Positions 51,281 to 60,157 of a stretch of 64,000 bases of DNA are shown here, piece after piece (the first letter of the stretch is position 1; each line of letters starts with the position of its first letter). A program made the position numbers and the translations under genes. A model generated the notes under the pieces. It did no database searches and was not told the origin of the DNA. It saw nothing but the letters and a program-made list of their open reading frames with translations. The stretch comes from Aliagarivorans marinus DSM 23064 (GTDB lineage Bacteria; Pseudomonadota; Gammaproteobacteria; Enterobacterales; Celerinatantimonadaceae), in the NCBI RefSeq assembly GCF_000429485.1, contig NZ_AUBY01000016.1, positions 1 to 64,000 on the forward strand. Reading direction: 5' to 3'.

Positions 51281-52102
51281 CTACTGTTCGAGTTCTTGTA
51301 GCTGTTGGTAGTGGCGGCTGATCTGTCCGCTTTGTTGCTTAGACAGGTTGCCCAGCCAGCCATATACCTGATTGGCAATATTGGCCAGCAGGCTCATGGG
51401 GGCAGCATAGCTGTCTAACGCGCCATGGTTGCCCATGGGGCAGACCAGCAAATGACTCACCTGCTTGGCGTACTTCTGACCTGATTGGTCGGTGAGTAGT
51501 ACGCAGGCTTGGCCTTGTAAGTGCTCCACCAGATCGGCAAAGCCATGGGTACGGCGGCGGATGCCAATCAGAAACACCAGATCGTCTTGGTTGAGGTTGG
51601 CCAGCTCTTCACCGAGGGTTTGACCCGGTAGCGGCAGGAGCTCAACATCTTGACGGCATTGGCTGAGCTGCTGGCGCAGATGCAGTGCCAGTGGGTAGCT
51701 GTTGCGATAACCGATGATCTTAACCCGTTTGGCACTGGCCAAGCGCTCGACCACTTGCTCTAGCTGGGCTTGGTCGATGTGTTGCCACAACTGCTGAAGG
51801 TTACTGATCTCCTGCTGCAGATGATCGCCCTGTGAGGGCTCGGCGGCCACCGGTTCGCCGCGTTCGCGGCTGGCCCGCAGCTCTTGACGTAGCTGCTGGT
51901 GATCTTGATAACCCAGTTGACGAATAAAGCGGCTGACACTGGTTTTGGATACCTTGCAGGCCTCGGCGATCTCTGCGGTCGACAAGATCAGCATCTTGTC
52001 GGAGTTAAGCTGCAGATAGTCGGCGAGCTGGCGTGCCTTGCCAGTGAGCTCTGGGTAGCGCTCGGTGATCCGTTGGTTCAGTGGGCAGCTGGCTGGATTC
52101 AT
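51281..52102 (-). CDS. RpiR/MurR-family regulator of the allantoate genes
   Basis: A 273-residue regulator. The N-terminal helix-turn-helix (LSTAEIAEACKVSKTSVSRF, IRQLGYQDHQQLRQELR) is followed by a SIS-type sugar-isomerase-like domain (VKIIGYRNSYPLALHLRQQL, VFLIGIRRRTHGFADLVEHL). SIS domains in such regulators bind small ligands, here probably a ureide. The start at 52102 is preferred because the family N-terminus begins there; an in-frame ATG lies 42 bases upstream. It stands between the ABC importer and alc-allA, with a palindrome just upstream. Confidence 0.88.
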   Translation of the reverse strand: MNPASCPLNQRITERYPELTGKARQLADYLQLNSDKMLILSTAEIAEACKVSKTSVSRFIRQLGYQDHQQLRQELRASRERGEPVAAEPSQGDHLQQEISNLQQLWQHIDQAQLEQVVERLASAKRVKIIGYRNSYPLALHLRQQLSQCRQDVELLPLPGQTLGEELANLNQDDLVFLIGIRRRTHGFADLVEHLQGQACVLLTDQSGQKYAKQVSHLLVCPMGNHGALDSYAAPMSLLANIANQVYGWLGNLSKQQSGQISRHYQQLQELEQ

Positions 52103-52124
52103 CAATATGCTGGTCCTTGTGTTG

Positions 52125-52140
52125 TGAAACATTCGTTTCA
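52125..52140. promoter_or_regulatory. TGAAAC-N4-GTTTCA palindrome upstream of the RpiR gene
   Basis: A 16-bp palindrome with 6-bp arms, 23 bases upstream of the regulator start. Another TGTTTCA follows at about 52154, and TGAAAC half-sites occur near the promoter of the binding-protein gene (about 55040). It is a likely operator of the RpiR-type regulator. Confidence 0.6.
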
Positions 52141-52170
52141 TCACTCTAAATTCTGTTTCATTATGCTAGG

Positions 52171-52899
52171 TTAAAGAACCGCAGAAATAAAGCTCTGCAA
52201 CTCGCTGGTCTGTGGGCTGGCAAATACCTCGTCACTGGGGCCGGTTTCCCACACCTTGCCTTGGTGCATAAACACCACGGTGTCGCCCACATCACGGGCA
52301 AAGTTCATCTCGTGGGTCACTAAAATCAGGGTCATGCCTTCCGCTTTAAGCTGCTCAAGCACCTTTAGTACTTCTCCCACCAACTCAGGGTCCAGGGCCG
52401 AGGTTATCTCATCGCACAGCAAGACTTTGGGCGACATGGCCAAGGATCGGGCAATCGCGACGCGTTGCTGCTGCCCGCCACTGAGGTTGTTGGGGTAGGC
52501 ATCGAACTTGTCGCCAAGGCCGACTTTTTCCAGCAGTTCTTGGGCGTGGGCGCGGGAGGTTTTGCTGTCTTGCCCCAGCACCAGTTTAGGCGCCAGCATA
52601 ACGTTCTCACCGGCGGTCATGTGCGGGAACAGGTTGAAGTTTTGAAACACCATACCCACGCTACGGCTAAGTAGGCGTAGCTTGTATTCGTCGTCTTCAA
52701 CCGCTTGGCTGTCTACCACGATGGCGCCTTGTTGGTAGGCTTCGAGGCCGTTAATACAGCGCAGTAGGGTGCTTTTCCCTGAGCCGCTGCGCCCGATGAT
52801 CGAGACCACTTCTCCCGGTGCGACTTTTAGGTCGACGCCTTTGAGTACGTGGTTTTCGCCGTAGTATTTGTGGATTTGATCAATGCTAACGAGTGACAT
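52171..52899 (-). CDS. Polar-amino-acid-type ABC importer ATPase
   Basis: A 242-residue ATPase of the GlnQ/HisP group. Walker A is IIGRSGSGKST, the Q-loop VFQNFNLFPHMT, the signature LSGGQQQRVAIARSLAM and Walker B VLLCDEITSALDPELV. It starts at ATG 52899, inside the end of the permease gene (14-base overlap). The ligand of this family is normally an amino acid, but the genes that follow point to a ureide. Confidence 0.92.
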   Translation of the reverse strand: MSLVSIDQIHKYYGENHVLKGVDLKVAPGEVVSIIGRSGSGKSTLLRCINGLEAYQQGAIVVDSQAVEDDEYKLRLLSRSVGMVFQNFNLFPHMTAGENVMLAPKLVLGQDSKTSRAHAQELLEKVGLGDKFDAYPNNLSGGQQQRVAIARSLAMSPKVLLCDEITSALDPELVGEVLKVLEQLKAEGMTLILVTHEMNFARDVGDTVVFMHQGKVWETGPSDEVFASPQTSELQSFISAVL

Positions 52900-53536
52900 G
52901 GGTTTTGTTCTCCAGATGTTTGGCGAAAAGCGACAAGGGGTAGCAAATGATGAAGTAGAGGGCGGCCACCATGGCAAACACCTTAAACGGTTGGAAGGTT
53001 GCGTTGTTGAGCATGGTGCCTGCCTTGGTCAGCTCGACAAAGCCGATAATCGAGGCAAGCGCGGTACCCTTCACAATCTGCACCGAGAAGCCCACGGTGG
53101 GGGCGATGGCGATGCGCAGCGCTTGCGGCAAGATGACGTAGCGCATGGTTTGCAGATAGCTCAGCCCCAAGGTGCGGCAGGCTTCCCATTGTCCTTTGGG
53201 AAGGGCATCGATACAGCCACGCCAGATCTCATGCAAAAAGGCGCTGCTAAATAGGGTGAGGGACAATCCGGCGGCGGTCCATGGGTCGACATCAATGCCG
53301 ATCAGCGACAGGCCAAAGAAGGCAAGAAACAACTGCATCAGCAGCGGTGTGCCTTGGAACAATTCCACATAGGCCTTGATAAAGCCGCTAATCAGCGGAT
53401 TACGCAGGCTGCGGGCCAAGGTGAGGCATAGCCCGACCAAGCCGCCGCCTGTGAAGGCTATCAGCGAGAGCAACAAGGTCCAGCGTGCGGCCAGCAATAA
53501 GTTGCGAAGAATATCCCAATCGGAAAACTGCATCAT
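52886..53536 (-). CDS. ABC importer permease (GlnP/HisM type), second
   Basis: A 216-residue permease with about five spans and the EAA coupling loop EACRTLGLSYLQTMRYVILPQALR. It is in the HisM/HisQ group (His/Glu/Gln/Arg permeases). It lies 12 bases after the other permease and overlaps the ATPase gene. The two permeases form the heterodimeric channel. A GGAG site precedes the double ATG at 53536/53533. Confidence 0.92.
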   Translation of the reverse strand: MMQFSDWDILRNLLLAARWTLLLSLIAFTGGGLVGLCLTLARSLRNPLISGFIKAYVELFQGTPLLMQLFLAFFGLSLIGIDVDPWTAAGLSLTLFSSAFLHEIWRGCIDALPKGQWEACRTLGLSYLQTMRYVILPQALRIAIAPTVGFSVQIVKGTALASIIGFVELTKAGTMLNNATFQPFKVFAMVAALYFIICYPLSLFAKHLENKTHVTR

Positions 53537-53547
53537 GGCGGTTTCTC

Positions 53548-54216
53548 CTAAAGCGAGGGGTTTTTAAACAGCCGCTTAGCGGCAAACGCGAAGCTCTGGC
53601 GCATCAACAAGGCCAAAACCAGATAAAGCACCGCAGTGAGTAGATAGGACTCAAAGCTTAAGAAGGTGCGGGACTGAGCAAAGTTGGCAGCGAAGGTGAG
53701 CTCTTCCAAGGAGATCTGCGAGACCACGGCGGAGCCGAGCATCACGATAATGCACTGGCTGACCAGCGCTGGATAAACCCGCTGGAATGCGGGCGGCAAT
53801 ACGATGCGGATAAAGATCTGACGGCGGCTTAGCCCAAGGGTTTTACCCGCTTCCCATTGCCCCTTAGGCGTGGCGTCGATACCCGCGCGGATGATCTCGG
53901 TGCTATAGGCACCTAAGTTCACCACCATGGCGATCATGCCTGCTTGCCACGCAGAGAGCTTTAGACCCAGCGCCGGTAGTCCAAAGAAGATAAAGAACAG
54001 CTGCACGATAAACGGGGTGTTGCGGATAATCTCGACGTAGCAGCCCCACAGCGTGCGGGCAACTCGGTAGCGAGAGTTTCTACCTGCGGCGCCAATGGTG
54101 CCAAGTAGCAAACCGAGAAAGGTACTGATGAGGGTGAGTTCGATAGTGGCCCATATCCCTGCCGCAAACTGCGGCAGGTAGGGGAGTAGGCCAGAGAAGT
54201 TTAGTTGATAGCTCAT
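53548..54216 (-). CDS. ABC importer permease (GlnP/HisQ type), first
   Basis: A 222-residue permease of the same family: LTLISTFLGLLLGTIGAAGR, EIIRNTPFIVQLFFIFFGLP, and the coupling loop EAGKTLGLSRRQIFIRIVLP, then PPAFQRVYPALV. It lies 16 bases after the binding-protein gene. It shares the layout of its downstream partner but is clearly distinct in sequence. Confidence 0.92.
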   Translation of the reverse strand: MSYQLNFSGLLPYLPQFAAGIWATIELTLISTFLGLLLGTIGAAGRNSRYRVARTLWGCYVEIIRNTPFIVQLFFIFFGLPALGLKLSAWQAGMIAMVVNLGAYSTEIIRAGIDATPKGQWEAGKTLGLSRRQIFIRIVLPPAFQRVYPALVSQCIIVMLGSAVVSQISLEELTFAANFAQSRTFLSFESYLLTAVLYLVLALLMRQSFAFAAKRLFKNPSL

Positions 54217-54231
54217 GACCGACTCCGGCGA

Positions 54232-55020
54232 TTAAGCGTCAAGATCAGGCAGCGGCGCGTTAAACCAAGTTTCTGACAGCTGGTTGAGGGTGCCATCGGC
54301 CTTTGCTTTGGCGATTAGACGGTTTACCTCGTCCATCAGGGCTTGTTCGCCTTTCATCAGGCCAACATAGCAAGGCGAGTTTTTCAGCATAAACTTGGCG
54401 CCGGGAGCACGGTCAGGGTAGCGGTCGGCGATCTCGGCAACCACCAGGTTACCAGTGGCGATCAGGCTTACTTGACCCGATAGGTAGGCGGAGAGGGTTG
54501 CGTTGTTATCTTCGTAACGCTTGAGGGTGGCGTCTGCCGGAACAATCTTGCTCAGCTCGATATCTTCCACCGCACCTCGGGTCACGCCAACGGTTTTACC
54601 GCTCAGCTCAGGCGCGTTGCTCACCTGCTCGTCGGCGGAACCAAATACACCTAAGAAGAACGGCGCATAGGCGTCGGTGAAGTCGATGGCTTTTTCACGC
54701 TCTGGGTTTTTGCCCATGCTAGAGATCACCAAGTCGACCTTGCGGGTTTGCAGATAAGGGATACGGTTGGCGCTGGTCACTGGGACTAGCTCTAGTTTTA
54801 CGCCCATCGACTCGGCCAGATATTTCGCCATATCGACGTCGTAACCGAGCAGTTGCATGTCTGGACCAACGGAGCCAAATGGGGGAAAGTCTTGAGGGAC
54901 CGCGACTTTCAAGGTGCCGCGTTGTTGGATATCTTCCAATAGATCTGCCTGTGCACCAAGGCTTAGCAGCATGGCTACAGATAGAGTCACTGTTTGTACT
55001 AACTTGCGCAGAAATTTCAT
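54232..55020 (-). CDS. Periplasmic substrate-binding protein of the ureide-linked ABC importer
   Basis: A 262-residue solute-binding protein of the SBP_bac_3 family with signal peptide (cleavage near GAQA-DLL). Blocks are LLEDIQQRGTLKVAVPQDFP, GYDVDMAKYLAESMGVKLEL, NRIPYLQTRKVDLVISSM and GKTVGVTRG. In amino-acid-binding relatives a conserved Arg pairs with the ligand carboxylate; allantoate also has one. The start at 55020 follows AAGGA. The gene heads the importer operon, which then runs on to rpiR, alc and allA, so a carboxylated ureide such as allantoate is the inferred ligand. Confidence 0.88.
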   Translation of the reverse strand: MKFLRKLVQTVTLSVAMLLSLGAQADLLEDIQQRGTLKVAVPQDFPPFGSVGPDMQLLGYDVDMAKYLAESMGVKLELVPVTSANRIPYLQTRKVDLVISSMGKNPEREKAIDFTDAYAPFFLGVFGSADEQVSNAPELSGKTVGVTRGAVEDIELSKIVPADATLKRYEDNNATLSAYLSGQVSLIATGNLVVAEIADRYPDRAPGAKFMLKNSPCYVGLMKGEQALMDEVNRLIAKAKADGTLNQLSETWFNAPLPDLDA

Positions 55021-55239
55021 AGTGTGTCGTCCTTGTGGATGAAACGTGTGAGTCGGCGAGAGGGTTGTTTGCAACAAATGAACCACTATTACTTTGGTGG
55101 TATAAAATATAGTTATCTATATGAAAAATAAGGGATTAAGATCGAAATGTGAAAATCGGGCTAGCGGTGATGCGATTGTTCTTGTTCCAGTTGCGCTATA
55201 AGCTGGTGCACTCGCGAGCCAACAAGGGGCACGAAAAGT

Positions 55240-55827
55240 GTGCAGAACGAAGCAAATAAGGAGAAGCCTTTGGCGCTGCAGTTTAAACGGTACTCATCCA
55301 TCGAACACAAGGCTGTGCTGGCTCTCGCTGTTGCGCCGCAGCAGCAGAAGTTTGTTGGGGTGATCAAAGATATCTTAACGCTGGCTAGCGATACGGTGCA
55401 GCCATGGGTGATAGAACAGGTGATTGAACAGGTGATTGAACAGGTGACTGCGCGGGGGAATGGGCAAGATACTACCGCGGTGGGCTTTTTCCTAATCGAT
55501 ACCACATACAGCGAGAACTATGAGTTTGCTCGTAAGGGGGGGCTAGGCCTGCGCGCTTTCTTTATCGATCAACGCTATCAGGGCCAAGGCTTGGCCAGCT
55601 TAACGCTGACCCAGTTGAGCGAGTGGGTATTTCATGAGTACCCGCAGCACACGTCGTTATACCTGACGGTTAACTGCAAAAATCCAGCGGCTTATCACTG
55701 CTATAAGAAAGTGGGCTTTGTAGATACTGAACAGCTTTATCATGGCGGTCAGTTTGGTCCTCAGCACATCATGGTGCTTAATGCCGGGGCCAAGCTATCA
55801 GTGTTAGGGCGGTGGAGTAGTGACTAG
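55240..55827 (+). CDS. GNAT-family acetyltransferase with 12-bp repeat insertion
   Basis: A 195-residue protein. The acetyl-CoA-binding part is LGLRAFFIDQRYQGQGLASL (strand 4 and the P-loop-like turn), followed by LYLTVNCKNPAAYHCYKKVG, typical of GNAT. The start is a GTG at 55240 after AAGGGGC. A stretch VIEQVIEQVIEQV comes from three tandem 12-base units and sits before the family core. The substrate is unknown. It is divergent from the ABC-importer operon with about 220 bases between them, in which the importer promoter must lie. Confidence 0.85.
   Translation: MQNEANKEKPLALQFKRYSSIEHKAVLALAVAPQQQKFVGVIKDILTLASDTVQPWVIEQVIEQVIEQVTARGNGQDTTAVGFFLIDTTYSENYEFARKGGLGLRAFFIDQRYQGQGLASLTLTQLSEWVFHEYPQHTSLYLTVNCKNPAAYHCYKKVGFVDTEQLYHGGQFGPQHIMVLNAGAKLSVLGRWSSD
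55408..55443 (+). repeat. Three tandem 12-bp units within the GNAT gene
   Basis: GTGATWGAACAG is repeated three times in frame (first unit with A, the other two with T at position 6), followed by GTGA of a partial fourth. Each unit encodes VIEQ. Copy-number change would lengthen or shorten the protein by four residues without frameshift. Confidence 0.85.
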
Positions 55828-55928
55828 CTTCGAGACTATTCTCCACTGCAAATAAAATTGTCAATGAAATGTAACAACTTTGGCTAGTGAAAATGCTCAG
55901 CTTGCTATACTAGTGACATTATTGTCAG

Positions 55929-58181
55929 ATGTCATGGATGGTAGACGGCATGCAAGAGAGTCTGTTCAACTTTGCGCCAGAGGCGGCGCTTGAAGAAAGC
56001 TTCCAAGCGAGCCGCGCTTGGAAAGTGCTCAGCATTGAAGACAACATTTCCTATCAGGACACCCTGGTTCATAGCCTAAGTGACTTATCGGTTTCCGACC
56101 TTCCTATTCAGTTTCTCCGTGCAAACAGCTCCAAATCAGCCATTGAGATCCTAACCGAAGAGCATGATATCTCGGTTATTTTACTCGATGTGGTGATGGA
56201 GCAAGATGATGCTGGCCTCAGGCTAGTAGATACTATCCGCGATGTGATGGGTAATAACGAGGTTAGGATCATCTTGCTTACCGGACAGCCCGGCATGGCG
56301 CCGTTAGTGGATGTTATGCAGCGCTACGATATCGATGAGTATTGGAACAAGGCCGATCTCGAAGTCGATAAGTTGCGCACCACGGTGGCCAGCCATATTC
56401 GCACCTGGCATGCCTATCATGAGCTTGAGCGGGCTCGCCACGGCCTTAACCTGTTGGTTGATGCCTCAAGACATCTTTCCCGCTTATCTGAGCTCAAGGA
56501 GTTTTCCAAGCAACTGCTTGAAGAGATCGCCGCGCTGATTGGGGTGAGCAAGGGCGGCATTATCTGTGCCCGTAACACCAGTGGTGCAGACGGCATGGAT
56601 TACCACCTGATAGCCTGCTCTGGCAGCTTCAGTGAGTTGCAGCCAGCCAGAGGTATTAAGCAAATCAAACAGCTTCCTGAGGCGGTTAGTGAGCGGATTT
56701 GGCCGTCTATGCAGCGCGCCATCGAGCTGCAGACTCATCAGTTTGAGGATAATCTGACCGTGTTGTACTTCGATGCGGATATTGCTGAGCTATCGAGCTT
56801 TGTCGTCATCGTTGAGTCCAACGAAAACCTGACTGATTACCACATCAACTTGTTGCAGGCCTTTAGCGAGAATATTAATAACGGCTTCAACAACATCCTG
56901 TTGTGTGATCGTTTGACTGAGTTGGCCTACTACGATGCTGACTTAAAGATCCCCAATCGCGCCTGGCTAACGCGCTTCCTCGACAACCTCCATCAGCGCG
57001 ACCAGCAGGCGGCGGTAATTTACGCGGTTCGCTTAAAGAACTTTACTGAACTGCAACTGAGCGCCGATAGCGACTTTATCGATGAATTTTTAAAGCAGTT
57101 CTTTCTCAAGCTTCGGGTTCGCTTTGCACTGTACAAAGTCATTGCCCGCATCAGCGATGATTGCTTTGCCATTGTGCTTAATCGCGAAGACATGCCTCGC
57201 CCTGAGCTGCAGCGCAATATCAATACCTTCCGGGTGATGACCGAGGATATTCAACTACATGTAGAAACTCAGGTGGCCTTGCTGCAGCTCAGCAAGGTCG
57301 AGGAAACTGAGGGGCGTGAGCTTATCCGCATGCTCGAGTCGGCACTGATCTTCTCTGACAAGGAGCAGCAGCAATATGTTGAGTACAAGCCTCAGTTTAG
57401 AGAAGAGATCTCACATCGACACCGTTTGCTGCAAAAACTCAATGGTGCGCTCGGGACGGATCAGCTGTTTTTGGTGTTCCAGCCCAAGCTCAGCTTGGAA
57501 GACGACTCTGTTGTGGGCTTTGAAGCGCTGCTACGTTGGCACTTACCCGATGGCAGTTTTGTCTCTCCCGGTGAGTTCGTGCCGGTGGCAGAGTCCTACG
57601 GCTTGATCAATCAGCTGGACTATGAAGTGCTGAAGATGACCCTTGAAGCGATTAAGGTGATGCGCGCCAATGACGTTTACCTACCGGTGTCGTTCAACGT
57701 TACTTGCGCCGACCTGCTGGATAGCCGCTTTATGACCCGTTTGCTAGAGGCTCTGGATAACCAAGAGGTGCCTGCAGCGATGCTGGAAGTTGAGCTTACA
57801 GAGTCGCAAGCCATGGAAGACTACAAGCTGGTAAATAGCGAGTTGCAGAAACTGATTGAGCTGGGGGTTGGCGTGAACATCGATGACTTTGGCACCGGCT
57901 ACTCATCGCTGCAGCATGTGACCAACCTGGCTGCGACTCACCTTAAGATTGATCGCGCCTTTGTGGACGCCATGAGTGAGGATAGCTCCGGTGAGCATGT
58001 GGTGGACATGGTGCTCAAACTGGGTGAGCGCTTTAACTTCAAAGTGGTGGCGGAAGGGATCGAAACCGTCGAGCAGTGTAATCAGCTGCAGGTTAAAGGC
58101 TGTGCAATCGGCCAGGGCTATCTGTTCGCCAAGCCCATGCCACTTTCTGATCTATTCACCTGGTTATCAGATCGTAATTAA
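55929..58181 (+). CDS. REC-DUF3369-(degenerate GGDEF)-EAL response regulator, c-di-GMP phosphodiesterase
   Basis: A 750-residue cytosolic protein. A receiver domain (Asp87 in VILLDVVMEQDD) is followed by a DUF3369 region (about 175-330), a degenerate GGDEF domain (RISDDCFAIVL instead of GGDEF, about residue 420) and an EAL domain (from about 500). The EAL domain has the catalytic set: FEALLRW (Glu532), FNVTCADL, EVELTES, NIDDFGTG (Asp652, Asp653), LKIDRAFV, AEGIET and GQGY, so hydrolysis of c-di-GMP is expected. The kinase gene lies 24 bases downstream, suggesting that it phosphorylates this regulator. The start may be at 55929, 55938 or 55950. Confidence 0.9.
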   Translation: MSWMVDGMQESLFNFAPEAALEESFQASRAWKVLSIEDNISYQDTLVHSLSDLSVSDLPIQFLRANSSKSAIEILTEEHDISVILLDVVMEQDDAGLRLVDTIRDVMGNNEVRIILLTGQPGMAPLVDVMQRYDIDEYWNKADLEVDKLRTTVASHIRTWHAYHELERARHGLNLLVDASRHLSRLSELKEFSKQLLEEIAALIGVSKGGIICARNTSGADGMDYHLIACSGSFSELQPARGIKQIKQLPEAVSERIWPSMQRAIELQTHQFEDNLTVLYFDADIAELSSFVVIVESNENLTDYHINLLQAFSENINNGFNNILLCDRLTELAYYDADLKIPNRAWLTRFLDNLHQRDQQAAVIYAVRLKNFTELQLSADSDFIDEFLKQFFLKLRVRFALYKVIARISDDCFAIVLNREDMPRPELQRNINTFRVMTEDIQLHVETQVALLQLSKVEETEGRELIRMLESALIFSDKEQQQYVEYKPQFREEISHRHRLLQKLNGALGTDQLFLVFQPKLSLEDDSVVGFEALLRWHLPDGSFVSPGEFVPVAESYGLINQLDYEVLKMTLEAIKVMRANDVYLPVSFNVTCADLLDSRFMTRLLEALDNQEVPAAMLEVELTESQAMEDYKLVNSELQKLIELGVGVNIDDFGTGYSSLQHVTNLAATHLKIDRAFVDAMSEDSSGEHVVDMVLKLGERFNFKVVAEGIETVEQCNQLQVKGCAIGQGYLFAKPMPLSDLFTWLSDRN

Positions 58182-58205
58182 ACCGGTTAACGGCAGGGAG
58201 CCTTT

Positions 58206-60140
58206 ATGCCTGTTTCCAAGAGTGAACTACGTTGGTTGAATGTCAAAACTGCCATTTTCGCCGGTATTTTGGGCGTGCTTGCAGCTTTGAGTGGTTACCT
58301 ACTGTTCAAGACCGAACGTGATCATTACCAGAGCGAGTTGAGTGCCCAACACTCGGAAGTGCTGCGTCATGCGATGGATACCTTCTATCACGAGTTGGTG
58401 GTGCTCGAAGATATACTGAATTTGGTGCTGAGCGATGAGTTGCTGATATCGGGACTGCATCGTGATTACTTTATTGACCGCTCCTCGGTATCAACGGTGC
58501 TTAAACGCTATGCCCGAGTCATCAAAGGCATTAACAGCATCCGCTGGATTGATGATAGCGGCATGGAACAGGTTCGAGTGGATGTCAGCGACACCGCGAT
58601 CACCGTGGTTCCCCAATGGGACTTGCAGTCAAAAGCCGACCGCTACTACTTCCAAGACGGGATGCGCGTTGCTCCGCCGCGTATGTATTTGTCGCCCATC
58701 GACCTGAATGTAGAGAATGGTCAAATCATCGAGCCGTTTCAACCTGCAATGCGCCTTTCCAAGGTCACTGGCGTGCGTGACCGATTAAAATCAGGCTTGT
58801 TTATCATCAACTACGACCTGAGTGAGTTACTAGCCAGCGTTGCTGCCATCTCTTCTGACAGCCTGCAGCTTCAGCTCAGTGACCAACAAGGTTACTGGTT
58901 GGTGCATCCAGATACGACGATGACCTGGGGCGATGAGCTGGGGCAGCTGCAAAACAATATCGCCGCTAAAGACCCCGCGCTGTGGAGCATGCTCTCTTCC
59001 CAAGAGGCGATAGATACCGAGTTCTACTCTGGCGGTGTTGTAAGTTATGAGCGCATACCCATCTATGGCTTTGCCAATGTGTATCCCAAGCGTGAGCTGC
59101 TGCTCGTGAGTATGACTCCGGCTCACGTGGTGCAAGGCAAAATGCAGCGCTTTGTGTTTAATGCGGTGAGTGTCGGCATTATCGTGATGCTGCTTGGCGC
59201 GATCTTCATTCTCCGTGACCACAAATCACGCTTGGCGGTGCTGTCTATGGCCGGGCAGATGCGTGCTGACATGCAGGAGCTAAACCGGGTAAATGGACTG
59301 CTTGATAACACCTTACGGCAACAGCAACAGCTCACTGAGGATCTTGCTGAGACCAAGCGCTTGTCGTCCCTCGGCGTGATGGTGGCAGGGGTCGCCCATG
59401 AGCTAAATACCCCCATTGGTGGGGCTGCCTTGTCGGTATCGGATGCGTTCGCCAGACTGCAAAGCCTGAAACAGGCAGTGACCCAGGGGTTGACCAAAAG
59501 TGCGTTCGAGCAATATATCTCGCAGTCGGATTCGAGCCTGGAGTTAGCGCGCTCGAACTTGAGCCGGGCCACCCAAATTGTGAAGAGCTTTAAGCGGTTG
59601 ACCTTGGAGCGAACCCACGACGACATCATTCAGTTCAACCTGCGCGAGTTTATTGAGGACTTGGGGAGGGCGTTGGTCCCAGAGTTTAAAAAGAAAGGCG
59701 TAGAGTTAGAGATAGAGGTTGAGCCGGCGCAGATGATCACCACGCATCCGGGCATCCTTTCACAGGTGTTGGAAAATCTTATCTTGAACGCCTTGTCTCA
59801 TGGCTTCAAGGAGGCGGTGAAAGAGGGCCGGGTGACCGTATCTGCTGTTGGTATCGGCGCCGAGGAGCTAGTGATCAGTGTCGCTGATAACGGCGCGGGC
59901 GTGCCGGAGTTTATGCAAGACACTATCTTTCAGCCGTTTATTACCAGTAAGCGGGCACAAAAGCACACTGGCCTCGGTTTGCACTTGGTTCATCAGTGGG
60001 TTGCCCAGTGTTTAGGTGGGACCATTCGGCTGGATAAAAGCTACCAGAAAGGCGCCCGGTTTATGCTGGTGGTACCGTTAGAGTATCAAGACCCCATGCA
60101 AAAAGAGTCGCCTGTCAGCCGAGCAAATAACGTCGCGTAA
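58206..60140 (+). CDS. Membrane sensor histidine kinase with periplasmic cache-like domain
   Basis: A 644-residue kinase: spans at about residues 12-32 and 312-335 flank a large periplasmic sensor of LuxQ/dCache style (YYFQDGMRVAPPRMYLSP, LFIINYDL). A coiled coil precedes the H box GVMVAGVAHELNTPIGG (His398), then N box LSQVLENLILNALSHG, DNGAGVP and HTGLGLHLVHQWV. It lacks its own receiver. AGGGAG precedes the ATG. It is coupled with the REC-EAL gene just upstream, forming a two-component pair that lowers c-di-GMP in answer to an extracellular small-molecule signal (inferred). Confidence 0.92.
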   Translation: MPVSKSELRWLNVKTAIFAGILGVLAALSGYLLFKTERDHYQSELSAQHSEVLRHAMDTFYHELVVLEDILNLVLSDELLISGLHRDYFIDRSSVSTVLKRYARVIKGINSIRWIDDSGMEQVRVDVSDTAITVVPQWDLQSKADRYYFQDGMRVAPPRMYLSPIDLNVENGQIIEPFQPAMRLSKVTGVRDRLKSGLFIINYDLSELLASVAAISSDSLQLQLSDQQGYWLVHPDTTMTWGDELGQLQNNIAAKDPALWSMLSSQEAIDTEFYSGGVVSYERIPIYGFANVYPKRELLLVSMTPAHVVQGKMQRFVFNAVSVGIIVMLLGAIFILRDHKSRLAVLSMAGQMRADMQELNRVNGLLDNTLRQQQQLTEDLAETKRLSSLGVMVAGVAHELNTPIGGAALSVSDAFARLQSLKQAVTQGLTKSAFEQYISQSDSSLELARSNLSRATQIVKSFKRLTLERTHDDIIQFNLREFIEDLGRALVPEFKKKGVELEIEVEPAQMITTHPGILSQVLENLILNALSHGFKEAVKEGRVTVSAVGIGAEELVISVADNGAGVPEFMQDTIFQPFITSKRAQKHTGLGLHLVHQWVAQCLGGTIRLDKSYQKGARFMLVVPLEYQDPMQKESPVSRANNVA

Positions 60141-60157
60141 CGTGCAGTACCTTTGAT

